A stretch of 64,000 nucleotides of DNA from Tersicoccus phoenicis (lineage in GTDB: Bacteria; Actinomycetota; Actinomycetes; Actinomycetales; Micrococcaceae): assembly GCF_001968835.1 (NCBI RefSeq), contig NZ_MRDE01000009.1, positions 1 through 64,000 on the forward strand, written 5' to 3'. A program made the translations under genes and the position numbers. The notes below the pieces were generated by a model that did no database searches, was not told the origin of the DNA, and saw only the letters and a program-made list of their open reading frames with translations. Positions 25,369 through 34,227 of this stretch are shown here, one piece after another; position 1 is the stretch's first letter, and each line of letters opens with the position of its first letter.

Positions 25369-26865
25369 ATGGACACCGACCCCGCGACCACCTCGACGGA
25401 GTCGACGGGGGCTGATCCGGGCCGTTGGCGCATCCTCGCCGTGTTGCTGGTGGCCATCTTCATGTCACTGGTCAGCGTCAGCAGCGTCAACGTCGCCCTG
25501 CCCTCGATCCAGTCCGGCCTCGGTGCTACCGCCTCCCAGTTGCAGTGGGTGCTCTCCGGCTATGCGCTCACGTTCGGGGTGGTGCTGGTGGCGGCCGGCC
25601 GCGCGGGGGACATCCTCGGTCGGGGACCGCTGTTCATCACCGGTGTCGTCGTCTTCACGCTGGCGTCGATCTGGTCCGGTCTCGCCGCCGACCCGACGAT
25701 GCTCGTCATCGCCCGGTTCATCCAGGGCATCGGTTCCGGCCTGCTCAACCCGCAGGGCGTGGGCATGATCCAGCAGTACTTCCGGGGAGCCGAGCGTGGG
25801 CGAGCGTTCGGCGCGTTCGGCAGCGCGGTGGGGGTGTCCGTCGGCGTCGGCCCGTTGCTCGGAGGTCTGCTGATCCAGTTCGGCGGACCGCAGGAGGGCT
25901 GGCGGTGGATCTTCTTCATCAACGTGCCGGTCGGCATCCTCGCCATCGTCCTCGCGCTCCTCTGGTTCCCACGGCCGCTCGTCGTCCGTTCCCCGGGCCG
26001 AACGCTCGGTGGTCTCATCCGGGCCCTCGACCCGGTCGGCGCCCTGCTGCTCGGGGTGGCGATCTTCGCCGTCCTGTTGCCCTTCATGGAGGCCCGCGCC
26101 GAGGTGTCGGGGTGGCTGTGGGCACTGGTGCCGGTCGGCGTCATCCTCGCGGCCGCCTGGATCGCGTGGGAACGGAACTACCGGCGGCGAGGCAACAGCT
26201 CGATGGTGGACCTGGGCATCTTCCGCACGAGCAGCTTCTCTCGGGGCGCGGGTCTGATCGCGTTGTACTTCCTGGGAGTGACGAGCGTGTGGGTGCTGGT
26301 CGCCCTGTTCTTCCAGGAGGGCCTCGGGCACACGCCGCTGGAGAGCGGGTTGATCGGCCTACCGAACGCCGCGGCCTCCGCGCTGTCCGCCACCTGGGCC
26401 GGTCGCCGGGTGATGCGGCTGGGCCGCCGCCTCGTCCTGGGTGGAATGGCCAGCGTGCTGCTCGGCCTGGGGCTGAGCGTCGCGGTGATCGAACTGCACG
26501 GGCGTGGCCTGGTCAGCGAGTGGTGGCTGCTGCTGACGTTGATGTTCGTCGGTCTGGGGCAGGGGGCCGTGGTCAGCCCGAATCAGACGCTCACGCTCGC
26601 CGAGGTTCCCCTGGAGTATGCCGGCAGTGCGGGCGGCGTCATGCAGACCGGCCAGCGGGTGGGGACCTCCGTCGGGATCGCGGTGATCACGGCGGTGGCG
26701 TTCACCGTGCTCGATGCCGGCGGCTGGGCGAACGCGATCTCGATCGGCTTCGGCCTGGTCGCGCTGGTCCTGCTCCTCGCCCTGACGGTCGGCCTGGTGG
26801 ATGAGCGCGCCCGTCGGCGGTCCGACCGGGGCGGCGGTCGGACCGAGGCGACGGCGGGCGGGTGA
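25369..26865 (+). CDS. MFS multidrug transporter, DHA2 (14-helix) family
   Basis: A 498-residue drug:proton antiporter. The first helix is ILAVLLVAIFMSLVSVSSVN, followed by VALPSIQSGLGATASQLQWV and a motif A variant AGRAGDILGRGPLFI. Motif C appears as GSAVGVSVGVGPLLGGLLI in helix five. Length and C-terminal helices fit the 14-helix subfamily. ATG 25369 follows a GGGAGAG at about 25354-25360. A TAGCGT about 50 bases upstream (25317-25322) may be the -10. The substrate is unknown. Confidence 0.88.
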   Translation: MDTDPATTSTESTGADPGRWRILAVLLVAIFMSLVSVSSVNVALPSIQSGLGATASQLQWVLSGYALTFGVVLVAAGRAGDILGRGPLFITGVVVFTLASIWSGLAADPTMLVIARFIQGIGSGLLNPQGVGMIQQYFRGAERGRAFGAFGSAVGVSVGVGPLLGGLLIQFGGPQEGWRWIFFINVPVGILAIVLALLWFPRPLVVRSPGRTLGGLIRALDPVGALLLGVAIFAVLLPFMEARAEVSGWLWALVPVGVILAAAWIAWERNYRRRGNSSMVDLGIFRTSSFSRGAGLIALYFLGVTSVWVLVALFFQEGLGHTPLESGLIGLPNAAASALSATWAGRRVMRLGRRLVLGGMASVLLGLGLSVAVIELHGRGLVSEWWLLLTLMFVGLGQGAVVSPNQTLTLAEVPLEYAGSAGGVMQTGQRVGTSVGIAVITAVAFTVLDAGGWANAISIGFGLVALVLLLALTVGLVDERARRRSDRGGGRTEATAGG

Positions 26866-26895
26866 CGTGCATTGAGGGCGGCTGCTGCGTGCGGC

Positions 26896-27465
26896 TCACC
26901 GTTTCGCCAGGAGGGCCTCCAGCCGGGCGAGTTGGCGCCGCAGGTCGTCGATGTCCGCCTTCGTGGCCGACTGCTCCTCCGGCTTCAGGCTCAGCACGAG
27001 GTGACCGCCGGCATCCAGTTCGCCCGCGGCGATCTCGCTGACGTCATCACCGTTCTGGGTCCGCACCGCGTGGTCGAGTTCGCTGCGCCGGATGCCCAGC
27101 CGGCGCATCGCCGCGTCGATGATCCGGCCGTCCCGGATCACCGTGGTGGACGAACCCTCGAGCAACCGGGTCAGCCGCGGATGCCGTCCGGCGGTATCAG
27201 CGATCAGGCGGTTGATCAGCGTGTTGAGCGCCACCAGTGTGATCGCGCCGACGACGCCGCCCACCAGACTGGTGTCCGGCCCGATGATGGCGTTCTGCAC
27301 GACGTTGGAGAGCAGGAACAACACCACGAAATCGAACGTGTTCAGCGCCGCCATGCCGCGTTTGCCGGTCGCCCGGAACAACACGATGATGACCACGTAC
27401 ACCAGCACCGTGCGCAGGATCTTCTCCAGCAAGGGGATCTGCTCCACCAGCATCGACTGCCACAC
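26896..27465 (-). CDS. DUF421 (YetF-type) membrane protein
   Basis: A 189-residue protein with three N-terminal membrane helices (about residues 15-35, 42-60, 65-85), then a cytoplasmic alpha/beta domain. The RATGKRGMAALNTFDFVVLF motif and PTTVIRDG-like segment (here SSTTVIRDGRIIDAAMRRL) define DUF421. It ends in a 25-residue coiled-coil-like helix (IDDLRRQLARLEALLAKR). Its function is unknown; homologues occur in sporulating and non-sporulating bacteria. It lies 30 bases from the convergent exporter and just downstream of hpaI on the same strand, so it might be transcribed with the hpa operon. Confidence 0.85.
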   Translation of the reverse strand: MWQSMLVEQIPLLEKILRTVLVYVVIIVLFRATGKRGMAALNTFDFVVLFLLSNVVQNAIIGPDTSLVGGVVGAITLVALNTLINRLIADTAGRHPRLTRLLEGSSTTVIRDGRIIDAAMRRLGIRRSELDHAVRTQNGDDVSEIAAGELDAGGHLVLSLKPEEQSATKADIDDLRRQLARLEALLAKR

Positions 27466-27499
27466 GGGGTCCTCCTCGGCTCGGACGGTCGGAGCAACC

Positions 27500-28297
27500 C
27501 TAACGCGGTCGGCTCAGCACGCCGGCCAGCCCCTCGCTGCCCCGGGCCAGCAGGGTCACGTCCGAGCCGACCGAGACGAACGCCATCCCGCCCTGCGCGT
27601 AGCCTCGCGCCCGCGCGGGATCGAACGCGTTCACGCCCACCGGTTTGCCGGCTTCCGTCCCGGCCCGACGACACCGCTCGACGGCGGCGAGGACGTCCGG
27701 GTGCTCCTGCTGGCCGAGCACCCCCAAGGAACCGGACAGGTCGGCCGGCCCGAGGAAGATCGCGTCCACGCCGTCCACGGCGAGGATCTCCTCGACGTTC
27801 GCCACCGCCGTGCCGGTCTCGATCTGCACGGTCAGGCTCACGGTGCCGGAGGCCCGAGTCAGGTAGTCGGGGATCCGGCCCCACCGGGAGGAGCGGCCGA
27901 GCGCCGCGCCGACGCCCCGGACACCGTCGACCTCGGAACCGGGATACCGCACGGCGGCCACGGCCGCGGCGGCCGACGCGGCGTCGTCGACCATCGGCAC
28001 GAGCAGGTTCTGCGCCCCGGCGTCGAGGTACTGCTTGATCTGCACCGGGTCGTTCCAGGGCACCCGCACGACCGTGACCACGTCGTACCCGGCGGCGGCC
28101 TGCAGCTGGGCGAGGGTCGAGGTCAGCGTGTTCGGACCGTGCTCGACGTCGATGAGTAGCCAGTCCACGCCCGACCCGGCGCAGATCTCGGCGACCAGGG
28201 CGCTGCCCGAGCACACCCACATCCCCACCAACGGCCGCTCGGCCGCGGCCAGTGCGGCGGCCAGCGTCGGCTTCGGTTCCTCTACACGAATCGGCAT
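27500..28297 (-). CDS. hpaI: HpcH/HpaI-type aldolase (2,4-dihydroxyhept-2-ene-1,7-dioate aldolase)
   Basis: A 265-residue class II pyruvate aldolase. In the homoprotocatechuate pathway it cleaves 2,4-dihydroxyhept-2-enedioate to pyruvate and succinate semialdehyde. Family landmarks are WLLIDVEHGPN (catalytic histidine), VVTVVRVPWND with the active-site arginine, VQIETGTAVAN with the metal-binding glutamate, and AIFLGPADLSGSLGV with the second metal ligand. It is the last gene of the hpa unit, and its ATG lies 16 bases inside hpaH. The assignment to this substrate rests on operon context, since HpcH/HpaI aldolases are promiscuous. Confidence 0.9.
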   Translation of the reverse strand: MPIRVEEPKPTLAAALAAAERPLVGMWVCSGSALVAEICAGSGVDWLLIDVEHGPNTLTSTLAQLQAAAGYDVVTVVRVPWNDPVQIKQYLDAGAQNLLVPMVDDAASAAAAVAAVRYPGSEVDGVRGVGAALGRSSRWGRIPDYLTRASGTVSLTVQIETGTAVANVEEILAVDGVDAIFLGPADLSGSLGVLGQQEHPDVLAAVERCRRAGTEAGKPVGVNAFDPARARGYAQGGMAFVSVGSDVTLLARGSEGLAGVLSRPR

Positions 28298-29097
28298 GTC
28301 ACGGTCCCCAGCTCTCGGTAATCGGCGAACACGGTATCCCCCTGGTACACCCACAGCGGTCGGGTGAACGAGCCGGCCAGGATCAGCTGCCCGGCTCGCA
28401 GCCGCTGCCCGTGGGCGGCCAGCTTGGTCGCGAGCCAGGCGACGCCCGACGCCGGGTGGCCCAGCACGCCGGCGGCGACGCCCGTTTCCTCGATGCCGGC
28501 GTTGCGGTACAGCAGGGCCGAGACCCAGCGCAGATCGACGTCGTCGACCTTGACCGGCCGGCCGCCGATCACCATGGCGCCCATGGCGGCGTTGTCGGCG
28601 ATGGTGTCCACGATGGTGCGCCCGGACATCTCGACCCGGGAGTCGAGGATCTCCAGCGCGGGCACCACGTACTCGGTGGCGGCAAGTACGTCGAAGATCG
28701 TCACGGGCGGCGCCGCGGGGTCCTCGCTGCCGAGGTCGGAACTGCCCAGGTCGCGGCCCAGCCGGAACGCCAGCTCCACCTCGACCCGGGGGTGCGTGTA
28801 GCGGTCCCACGGGATCTCGACGCCGCCCTCCAGCACCATGTCGTCGTGGATGACGCCGTAGTCGGGTTCGGTGATGCCCGTGGCCTCCTGCATCGCCTTC
28901 GAGGTCAGCCCGATCTTCCGGCCCACCACCGTCCGGCCGGCAGCCTGCAGGCGGGAGGACCACAGCTGCTGGACGGCGTAGGAGTCCTCGACCGTCATGC
29001 CGGGGTAGCGGGGGTGCAGGAGTGGCACGGGCGTGCGGGTCCGGCCGGCTTCGACCAGTTCGTCGGCGATCGCGCCGATCGTCGCCTCGTCGAGCAT
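28282..29097 (-). CDS. hpaH: 2-oxo-hept-4-ene-1,7-dioate hydratase
   Basis: A 271-residue enzyme of the FAH-fold hydratase/decarboxylase group (MhpD/HpaH). It adds water to the oxo-heptenedioate before aldol cleavage. The N-terminal YAVQQLWSSRLQAAGRTVVG, KIGLTSKAMQEATGI and the metal-binding region RVEVELAFRLGRDL are typical. So is GHPASGVAWLATKLAAHGQRL in the C-terminal half. Its ATG overlaps the hpaD stop by one base, and its end overlaps hpaI by 16 bases, so translation of the three genes is coupled. Confidence 0.92.
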   Translation of the reverse strand: MLDEATIGAIADELVEAGRTRTPVPLLHPRYPGMTVEDSYAVQQLWSSRLQAAGRTVVGRKIGLTSKAMQEATGITEPDYGVIHDDMVLEGGVEIPWDRYTHPRVEVELAFRLGRDLGSSDLGSEDPAAPPVTIFDVLAATEYVVPALEILDSRVEMSGRTIVDTIADNAAMGAMVIGGRPVKVDDVDLRWVSALLYRNAGIEETGVAAGVLGHPASGVAWLATKLAAHGQRLRAGQLILAGSFTRPLWVYQGDTVFADYRELGTVTCRFV

Positions 29098-30284
29098 CAG
29101 AGCTGGTTCCCCAGCTTGAACCCCTGGGGGGCCTCCCCGCGCCGGGCACCGCCCGCGTCGTCGGCCCGGGTCCAGGAGAAACCGTCGGCGCCGATGGTCA
29201 CGGCCATCTCGGAGGGTTCCTCGCGGTCGACCACGGGCTTCGGGTTCCCGTCGAGGTCCAGGACGAGGGAGGCCTCGGTGTACCAGGAGGGCACGACGGG
29301 GTTGCCCCACCAGTCGCGGCGCTGGTTGTCGTGCACGTCCCAGCGCACCACCGGGTTGTCCGGGTCGCCCGTGTAGTAGTCCTGCGTGTAGATCTCCACG
29401 CGGTGCCCGTCGGGGTCGAGGATGTAGAGGTAGAACGCGTTCGAGACGCCGTGCCGGCCGGGTCCCCGCTCGATCCGGTCCGACATCCGCAGCGCACCCA
29501 TCGTGTCGCAGATGGAGATGATGTTGTGCTTCTCGTGGGTGGCGAACGCGATGTGGTGCATCCGGGGGCCGTTGCCGCCGGTCATCGCGGTGTCGTGGAC
29601 GGTGGGCTTGCGCCGCATCCACGCGGCGTACTCCACGCCGTCGGAGTCCGAGATGTCCTCGGTGATCCGGAAACCGAGGTCCTCCAGGTACCGGCAGGCC
29701 CGCGGCACGTCCGGGGTCACCTGGTTGAAGTGGTCCAGCCGGACGAGGGCTCCGGGGCCGTACAGGTCGTAGCGCCAGGCGAGGCGCTCCACGTGCTCGA
29801 CCTCGAAGAAGAACTCGTAGGGGAAGCCCAGCGGGTCCTCGACGCGCACGCTGTCCCCGACGCCCCGGACGAACCCGTCCTTGCGGCGTTCGGTGCGGCA
29901 ACCGAGCTCGGCGTACCAGGCCTCGGCCCGGTCGACGTCCTCGGGGGTGCGGACCCGGTAGGAGAAGGCGGCGACGGCCGCGACCGGGCCCTGCCGCAGC
30001 ACCAGGTTGTGGTGGATGAACTCCTCCATGGTGCGCAGGTAGATCGCGTTCTCGTCCTCCTCGGTCACGATCAGGCCGAGCAGGTCCACGTAGAAGGCGC
30101 GGGAGGCGGCCAGGTCGGTGACGACGAGCTCCATGGACGCGCAGCGCAGGATGTCGGGGGCGGGCGCCGATGGCGTCGGGACGGGGTTGGCGACGGCGGG
30201 CCGGACGACGTCGGCCGGGTCGAGGACTCGGGGGCCGGTGCCCGCGGGATCGGTACTCTTCGGGTTCGGGGTGGAGGGCGACAT
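29097..30284 (-). CDS. hpaD: 3,4-dihydroxyphenylacetate 2,3-dioxygenase (extradiol, VOC fold)
   Basis: A 395-residue non-haem Fe or Mn extradiol ring-cleavage dioxygenase of the vicinal oxygen chelate type, like the Brevibacterium fuscum enzyme and unlike the LigB-type HpaD of E. coli. The metal ligands are predicted in LVRLDHFNQVTPDV (His), GPRMHHIAFATHEKHN (His) and GHRVEIYTQDYYTGD (Glu). An N-terminal 45-residue Pro/Thr/Ala-rich extension precedes the first beta-alpha module (ASMELVVTDLAASRAFYVDL). GAGGAGAA upstream of ATG 30284 on the coding strand supports this start. It catalyses the first ring-opening step of the operon. Confidence 0.92.
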   Translation of the reverse strand: MSPSTPNPKSTDPAGTGPRVLDPADVVRPAVANPVPTPSAPAPDILRCASMELVVTDLAASRAFYVDLLGLIVTEEDENAIYLRTMEEFIHHNLVLRQGPVAAVAAFSYRVRTPEDVDRAEAWYAELGCRTERRKDGFVRGVGDSVRVEDPLGFPYEFFFEVEHVERLAWRYDLYGPGALVRLDHFNQVTPDVPRACRYLEDLGFRITEDISDSDGVEYAAWMRRKPTVHDTAMTGGNGPRMHHIAFATHEKHNIISICDTMGALRMSDRIERGPGRHGVSNAFYLYILDPDGHRVEIYTQDYYTGDPDNPVVRWDVHDNQRRDWWGNPVVPSWYTEASLVLDLDGNPKPVVDREEPSEMAVTIGADGFSWTRADDAGGARRGEAPQGFKLGNQL

Positions 30285-30331
30285 CGGGGGGTTCTCCTCG
30301 TCGAGAGCTGTCGGGTGCGGGAGTGTGCCGG

Positions 30332-31861
30332 TCAGGCGTCCGGCGCGGCGGCGGCGTCCTCGGCCTTGCCGAAGACCGGGTTGTGCACCTCGCCCAGGTT
30401 GATGTGGACGGCCTGCTGTTCGGTGTAGAAGTCGATCGAGCGGTAGCCGCCCTCGTGGCCCAGGCCGGAGGCCTTGACGCCGCCGAACGGGGTGCGCAGG
30501 TCGCGGACGTTGTTGGAGTTCAGCCACACCATGCCGGCCTCGACGTCCTGCGCGACATTGTGGGCACGCTTGAGGTCGTTGGTCCAGATGTAGGCGGCCA
30601 GGCCGTACGTCGTGTTGTTGGCCAGGGCGAGCGCCTGCTCGTCCGTGTCGAACGGGGTGATGGCGACGACCGGGCCGAAGATCTCCTCCTGGAAGATCCG
30701 GGCGTCCGGGGGGACGTCGGCGAACACCGTGGGGGCGACGAAGTTGCCGTCCGGGAAGCCCTCCGGCCGACCACCGCCGGCGGTCAGTCGCGCCTCCGTC
30801 TTCCCGATCTCGATGTAGGAGAGGACCTTCTCGACGTGCTCGGGGTGCACCAGCGCGCCGACCTCGGTGGACTTCTCGTGCGGGTAGCCGACCTTGACGC
30901 GTTTCGCCTGGGCCGAGTAGCGCTCGACGAACTCGTCGTAGATGCTCCGCTGGACCAGGATGCGGGACCCGGCGGTGCAGCGCTCGCCGTTGAGGGAGAA
31001 GACGCCGAAGATGGTCGCGTCGATGGCGGCGTCCAGGTCGGCGTCGGCGAACACGACGGCGGGGGACTTGCCGCCGAGTTCCATGGACAGGCCCTTCAGC
31101 CAGGGAGCGGCGTTAGCGAAGATGATCTGGCCGGTGCGGGACTCGCCGGTGAACGAGATCAGCGGCACGTCCGGGTGCTTGACCAGGGAGTCTCCCGCGT
31201 AGCCCTCCTCGCCGAAGCCGTGCACGATGTTGAACACGCCCGTCGGCAGGCCGGCCTCCTCGAAGATGCCGGGCCACAGAGACGCCGAGAGCGGGGTGAA
31301 CTCGGCCGGCTTGAGCACCACGGTGTTGCCGGTCGCCAGGGCCGGGCCGAGCTTCCAGGACTCCAGCATGAACGGGGTGTTCCACGGCGTGATCAGGCCG
31401 GCGACGCCGATCGGCTTGCGGTTGACGTAGTTGGCCTGCCGGCCCGGGACCTTGAAGGCGTCGTCGTGCTGGGCCACGATCAGGTCGGCGAAGAAGCGGA
31501 AGTTCTCCGCGGCGCGGCGGGCCTGGCCGAGGGCCTGGGTGATGGGCAGTCCCGTGTCGAAGCACTCCATCTCGGCCAGTTCCTGACCGCGGGACTCGAC
31601 GATGTCGGCGATGCGGTTGAGCACGCGGGAACGCTCGCGGGGGAGCATGCCCGGCCACGGCCCGTGCAGGAACGCCTCCCTGGCGGCGGCGACGGCCGCG
31701 TCGACGTCGGCGACCTTGCCGGACGCGGCCGTCAGGTACGGCTGGTTGGTGACCGGGTCGAGGACGTCGAAGGTGTCGCCGTCGATCGAGTCGACGTGCG
31801 CACCGCCGATGTAGTGCTGCAGGCGGTCGGGCAGGTTGTCGGGCACGACATGGGGACTCAC
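30332..31861 (-). CDS. hpaE: 5-carboxymethyl-2-hydroxymuconate-6-semialdehyde dehydrogenase
   Basis: A 509-residue NAD-dependent aldehyde dehydrogenase that oxidises the ring-cleavage product of HpaD. ALDH landmarks are GLITPWNTPFMLESWKLGPA with the catalytic asparagine, ALATGNTVVLKPAEFTPL, the general base in SMELGGKSPAVVFAD and the nucleophile in NGERCTAGSRILV (near residue 297). The C-terminus contains PFGGVKASGLGHEGG. HpaE specificity is inferred from the neighbours hpaD, hpaH and hpaI; the sequence alone also fits betaine-aldehyde-type enzymes. It lies 47 bases upstream of hpaD. Confidence 0.9.
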   Translation of the reverse strand: MSPHVVPDNLPDRLQHYIGGAHVDSIDGDTFDVLDPVTNQPYLTAASGKVADVDAAVAAAREAFLHGPWPGMLPRERSRVLNRIADIVESRGQELAEMECFDTGLPITQALGQARRAAENFRFFADLIVAQHDDAFKVPGRQANYVNRKPIGVAGLITPWNTPFMLESWKLGPALATGNTVVLKPAEFTPLSASLWPGIFEEAGLPTGVFNIVHGFGEEGYAGDSLVKHPDVPLISFTGESRTGQIIFANAAPWLKGLSMELGGKSPAVVFADADLDAAIDATIFGVFSLNGERCTAGSRILVQRSIYDEFVERYSAQAKRVKVGYPHEKSTEVGALVHPEHVEKVLSYIEIGKTEARLTAGGGRPEGFPDGNFVAPTVFADVPPDARIFQEEIFGPVVAITPFDTDEQALALANNTTYGLAAYIWTNDLKRAHNVAQDVEAGMVWLNSNNVRDLRTPFGGVKASGLGHEGGYRSIDFYTEQQAVHINLGEVHNPVFGKAEDAAAAPDA

Positions 31862-31926
31862 GGTGTGCTCCTTCGCGAGGGTTCGGATCGGACGTCGGTG
31901 CTGGTTAGGTAGAGGTCAGGTGCTGG

Positions 31927-32619
31927 TCAGGTGCCCGCGTGGGCGAGATAGGCCTCCAGGGTCGCCAACCGGTGGCGGCGGGCCAGGCGTTCGATCTCGA
32001 CGACGTCGTCGCCGGCCGCCAGGGCGTCCAGCAGCGCATCGTGCTCGGCCACGGACCGGGCGGCGCGGCCGGGCACGTAGGCGAACGTGGAGGAGCGCAG
32101 GGCGCCGAGCCGGTTCCAGCCGCGCTGCACGAGGTCGAGCACGTGGGGGTTGGGGCAGTTCTCGAACAGGATGGCGTGGAAGGCCAGGTTCAGCTCGGTG
32201 AACGTGCGGGGGTCGAAGTCGGCGAGCCGGACCCGCATCTGTCCGTTCACGTCCCGGGCCCGCGCCAGGTCGGCCGGCGCCAGCAGGGGCGCGCACAAGG
32301 CGGTCGCATACCCCTCGACCAGGGCGAGCGTCTGCATCGTGTACAGGTATTCGGTCGGGTCGATGCCGGTGACGGTCGCCCCGACGTTGCGCTCGAACGT
32401 GATCAGCCGCTCCGACTCGAGCCGGCGGATCGCCTCCCGGACGGGCACGACGCTCATGTTCAGCTCGTCGGCCAGCCGGGAGAGCACGAGCCGGTAGCCG
32501 GGCCCGTAACTGCCCGAGCGGATCCGCTCCAGCACGTACCGGTAGGCGGTCTCGGACTTGCTCGACGTCTCCGCGCCGGTCGCCACGCTGCTCTTCTCCG
32601 TGGTGGCCACGACGATCAC
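31927..32619 (-). CDS. GntR-family (FCD) transcriptional regulator
   Basis: A 230-residue regulator. The N-terminal winged helix (about residues 20-88) contains YVLERIRSGSYGPGYRLVLS, LADELNMSVVPVREAIRRLESERLI and the wing FERNVGATVTGI. The C-terminal FCD effector domain has the metal-binding pattern TFTELNLAFHAILFENCPN and SVAEHDALLDALAAGD (Asp/His ligands). It probably represses the hpa operon in which it sits, in the role HpaR plays elsewhere, and a GntR-type palindrome lies over the operon start. The GTG start overlaps the hpaG-like stop by four bases (GTGA). A pathway intermediate or hydroxyphenylacetate is the likely ligand (inference). Confidence 0.9.
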   Translation of the reverse strand: MIVVATTEKSSVATGAETSSKSETAYRYVLERIRSGSYGPGYRLVLSRLADELNMSVVPVREAIRRLESERLITFERNVGATVTGIDPTEYLYTMQTLALVEGYATALCAPLLAPADLARARDVNGQMRVRLADFDPRTFTELNLAFHAILFENCPNPHVLDLVQRGWNRLGALRSSTFAYVPGRAARSVAEHDALLDALAAGDDVVEIERLARRHRLATLEAYLAHAGT

Positions 32620-34139
32620 AGCTTCCGTGGATTCTCGGCGGCCCACACGTCGTACTGCGTCCGCCACGCGGCGTTGAGCGGGAAGAGCCCGTCGACGGGG
32701 TGCCCGGCCTCGACCTGCGCGTAGATGAACGTCTCCTCGTGCTCCTGCTGCAGGCACGCCTCGACCAGGTCCTCGGCCAGCGCCGGCGGGATGACGAGGA
32801 TGCCGTCGGCGTCGGCGACGATGATGTCGCCGGGCACCACGGTGGTGCCGCCGCAGGCGACGGCGACGTCCGTGTCCCAGGGCACGTGGCGGCGGCCGAG
32901 TACCGCGGGGTGGGCAGTGGCGTAGAAGGTCGGCATGTCCAGTTCGGCGACGACGGCGGCGTCCCGGACCCCGCCGTCGGTGATGATGGCCGCGGCCCCG
33001 GCCACCTGGGCGCGCAGGGCGAGGATGTCGCCGAGGGTGCCGGCGCCCTTCTCGCCGCGTGCCTCCATGACGAGGACGTCGCCGTCGTGCAGGTCGTCGA
33101 CGATCCGTTTCTGCGCGTTGTACCCGTCGCCGTGCTGCGTGAAGAGGTCCTCGCGGCCCGGCACGTAGCGCAGGGTGCGGGCGGTGCCGACGACCTTGGC
33201 GCCGTCCCGGGTGCAGCGCAGGCCGTCGATGGAGACGTTGTTCAGGCCCCGCTTGCGCAGCTGGGAGCTCAGGGTCGCGGTGGCGACGGCCTCGAGTCTG
33301 CGCCGCAGGTCGGGGGAGAGGGCGGGTGCGTTCGCCTCCGGCTGCTGCTGCTGCCTCGGTGCCAGGCCGGCGGCTTCCGCACTTCCCCAAGCCTCGATCC
33401 GCTGCTCGTCGGTGACTGTCGGCGTCGAGCCGTAGGCGGGGTTCGCCGCGACGGTGCCGGCGGTCACGACGCTGAGCAGCCGGCCGGTGGCGTGGGCGCC
33501 GTCCAGGGTGGACACCTCGACCTCGACGCGGTCACCGGGCTGGGCGACGGACGAGCCGGCGGGTGTGCCGGTGAGGATGACGTCACCGGCCTCGAGGGTG
33601 AGCCACTGGGAGAGGTCGGCGATCAACCGGCCGAAGCCGAAGAGCAGCGTCTCGGTGGTGTCGTCCTGGGCGATCTGCCCGTTGACCCAGGTCCGCACGC
33701 GCAGGCCGGCCGGGTCGATGCCGGCGGCGGGGATCAGCGCGGGACCCAGCGGCGTGAAGCCGGCACCCCCCTTGTTGCGCACGTTGGAGCCCTTGTCCGG
33801 GGTGCGCATGTCGTACAGGCCCCAGTCGTTCGCGGCGGTGACGGCCGCGACGGCGGCCCAGCCCTGCTCGGGGGTGACCCGGTGGACGGGCTCGCCGAGG
33901 ACGAGAGCCACCTCGCCCTCGAACGCGAGCAACTCCGTGCCGGCGGGACGCTCGACGGTGGCACCGCTGAGCGCCAGCGAGGAGGCGGGCTTGAGGAAGT
34001 ACGAGGGCTGGTCGGGAGTCCGACCCCGCTGGGCGCAGCGGCTCGGATAGTTCAGATGGACGGCGATGACGGTCCCGACGCGTTCGAGCGTGTGGCGGTC
34101 GAGAGGCTGCGAGTCGAGGGTCTCGGGGGTGCCGCGCAT
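32616..34139 (-). CDS. Fused fumarylacetoacetate-hydrolase (HpaG-like) and RraA-like aldolase protein
   Basis: A 507-residue two-domain enzyme. Residues about 20-240 form an FAH domain: YFLKPASSLALSGATVERP, the metal ligands in LLAFEGEVALVLGE and AANDWGLYDMRTPDKG, and GDVILTGTPAGSS. This is the HpaG isomerase/decarboxylase type. A Gln-rich linker near residue 265 leads to an RraA-like domain (about 285-490). Its ITDGGVRDAAVVAEL segment carries the Arg-Asp pair used by HMG/CHA aldolases for pyruvate and metal binding. E. coli HpaG has two FAH halves; here the second is replaced by the RraA fold. It is the first gene of the hpa operon, and AGGAG precedes its ATG. Confidence 0.88.
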   Translation of the reverse strand: MRGTPETLDSQPLDRHTLERVGTVIAVHLNYPSRCAQRGRTPDQPSYFLKPASSLALSGATVERPAGTELLAFEGEVALVLGEPVHRVTPEQGWAAVAAVTAANDWGLYDMRTPDKGSNVRNKGGAGFTPLGPALIPAAGIDPAGLRVRTWVNGQIAQDDTTETLLFGFGRLIADLSQWLTLEAGDVILTGTPAGSSVAQPGDRVEVEVSTLDGAHATGRLLSVVTAGTVAANPAYGSTPTVTDEQRIEAWGSAEAAGLAPRQQQQPEANAPALSPDLRRRLEAVATATLSSQLRKRGLNNVSIDGLRCTRDGAKVVGTARTLRYVPGREDLFTQHGDGYNAQKRIVDDLHDGDVLVMEARGEKGAGTLGDILALRAQVAGAAAIITDGGVRDAAVVAELDMPTFYATAHPAVLGRRHVPWDTDVAVACGGTTVVPGDIIVADADGILVIPPALAEDLVEACLQQEHEETFIYAQVEAGHPVDGLFPLNAAWRTQYDVWAAENPRKL

Positions 34140-34170
34140 CCGCTGCTCCTGGTTCGGGTGAGAGACGGGC

Positions 34171-34208
34171 GCTGATCCGTTCCGGGAACACAGCCGAACC
34201 GGATCAGC
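34171..34208 (-). promoter_or_regulatory. Hairpin in the 5'-UTR of the hpa operon
   Basis: GCTGATCCG (34171-34179) and CGGATCAGC (34200-34208) are perfect 9-bp inverted repeats around a 20-base loop. They lie between the predicted transcription start and the first gene. This could be an RNA structure or a second operator. Confidence 0.5.
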
Positions 34209-34214
34209 GACGAA

Positions 34215-34226
34215 ATCGTATACGAT
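34215..34226. promoter_or_regulatory. GntR-type operator of the hpa operon
   Basis: ATCGTATACGAT is a perfect 12-bp palindrome containing the TnGTnnnACnA-like core typical of FCD GntR regulators. It begins one base downstream of the predicted -10, so bound repressor would cover the transcription start. Confidence 0.65.
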
Positions 34227-34227
34227 C

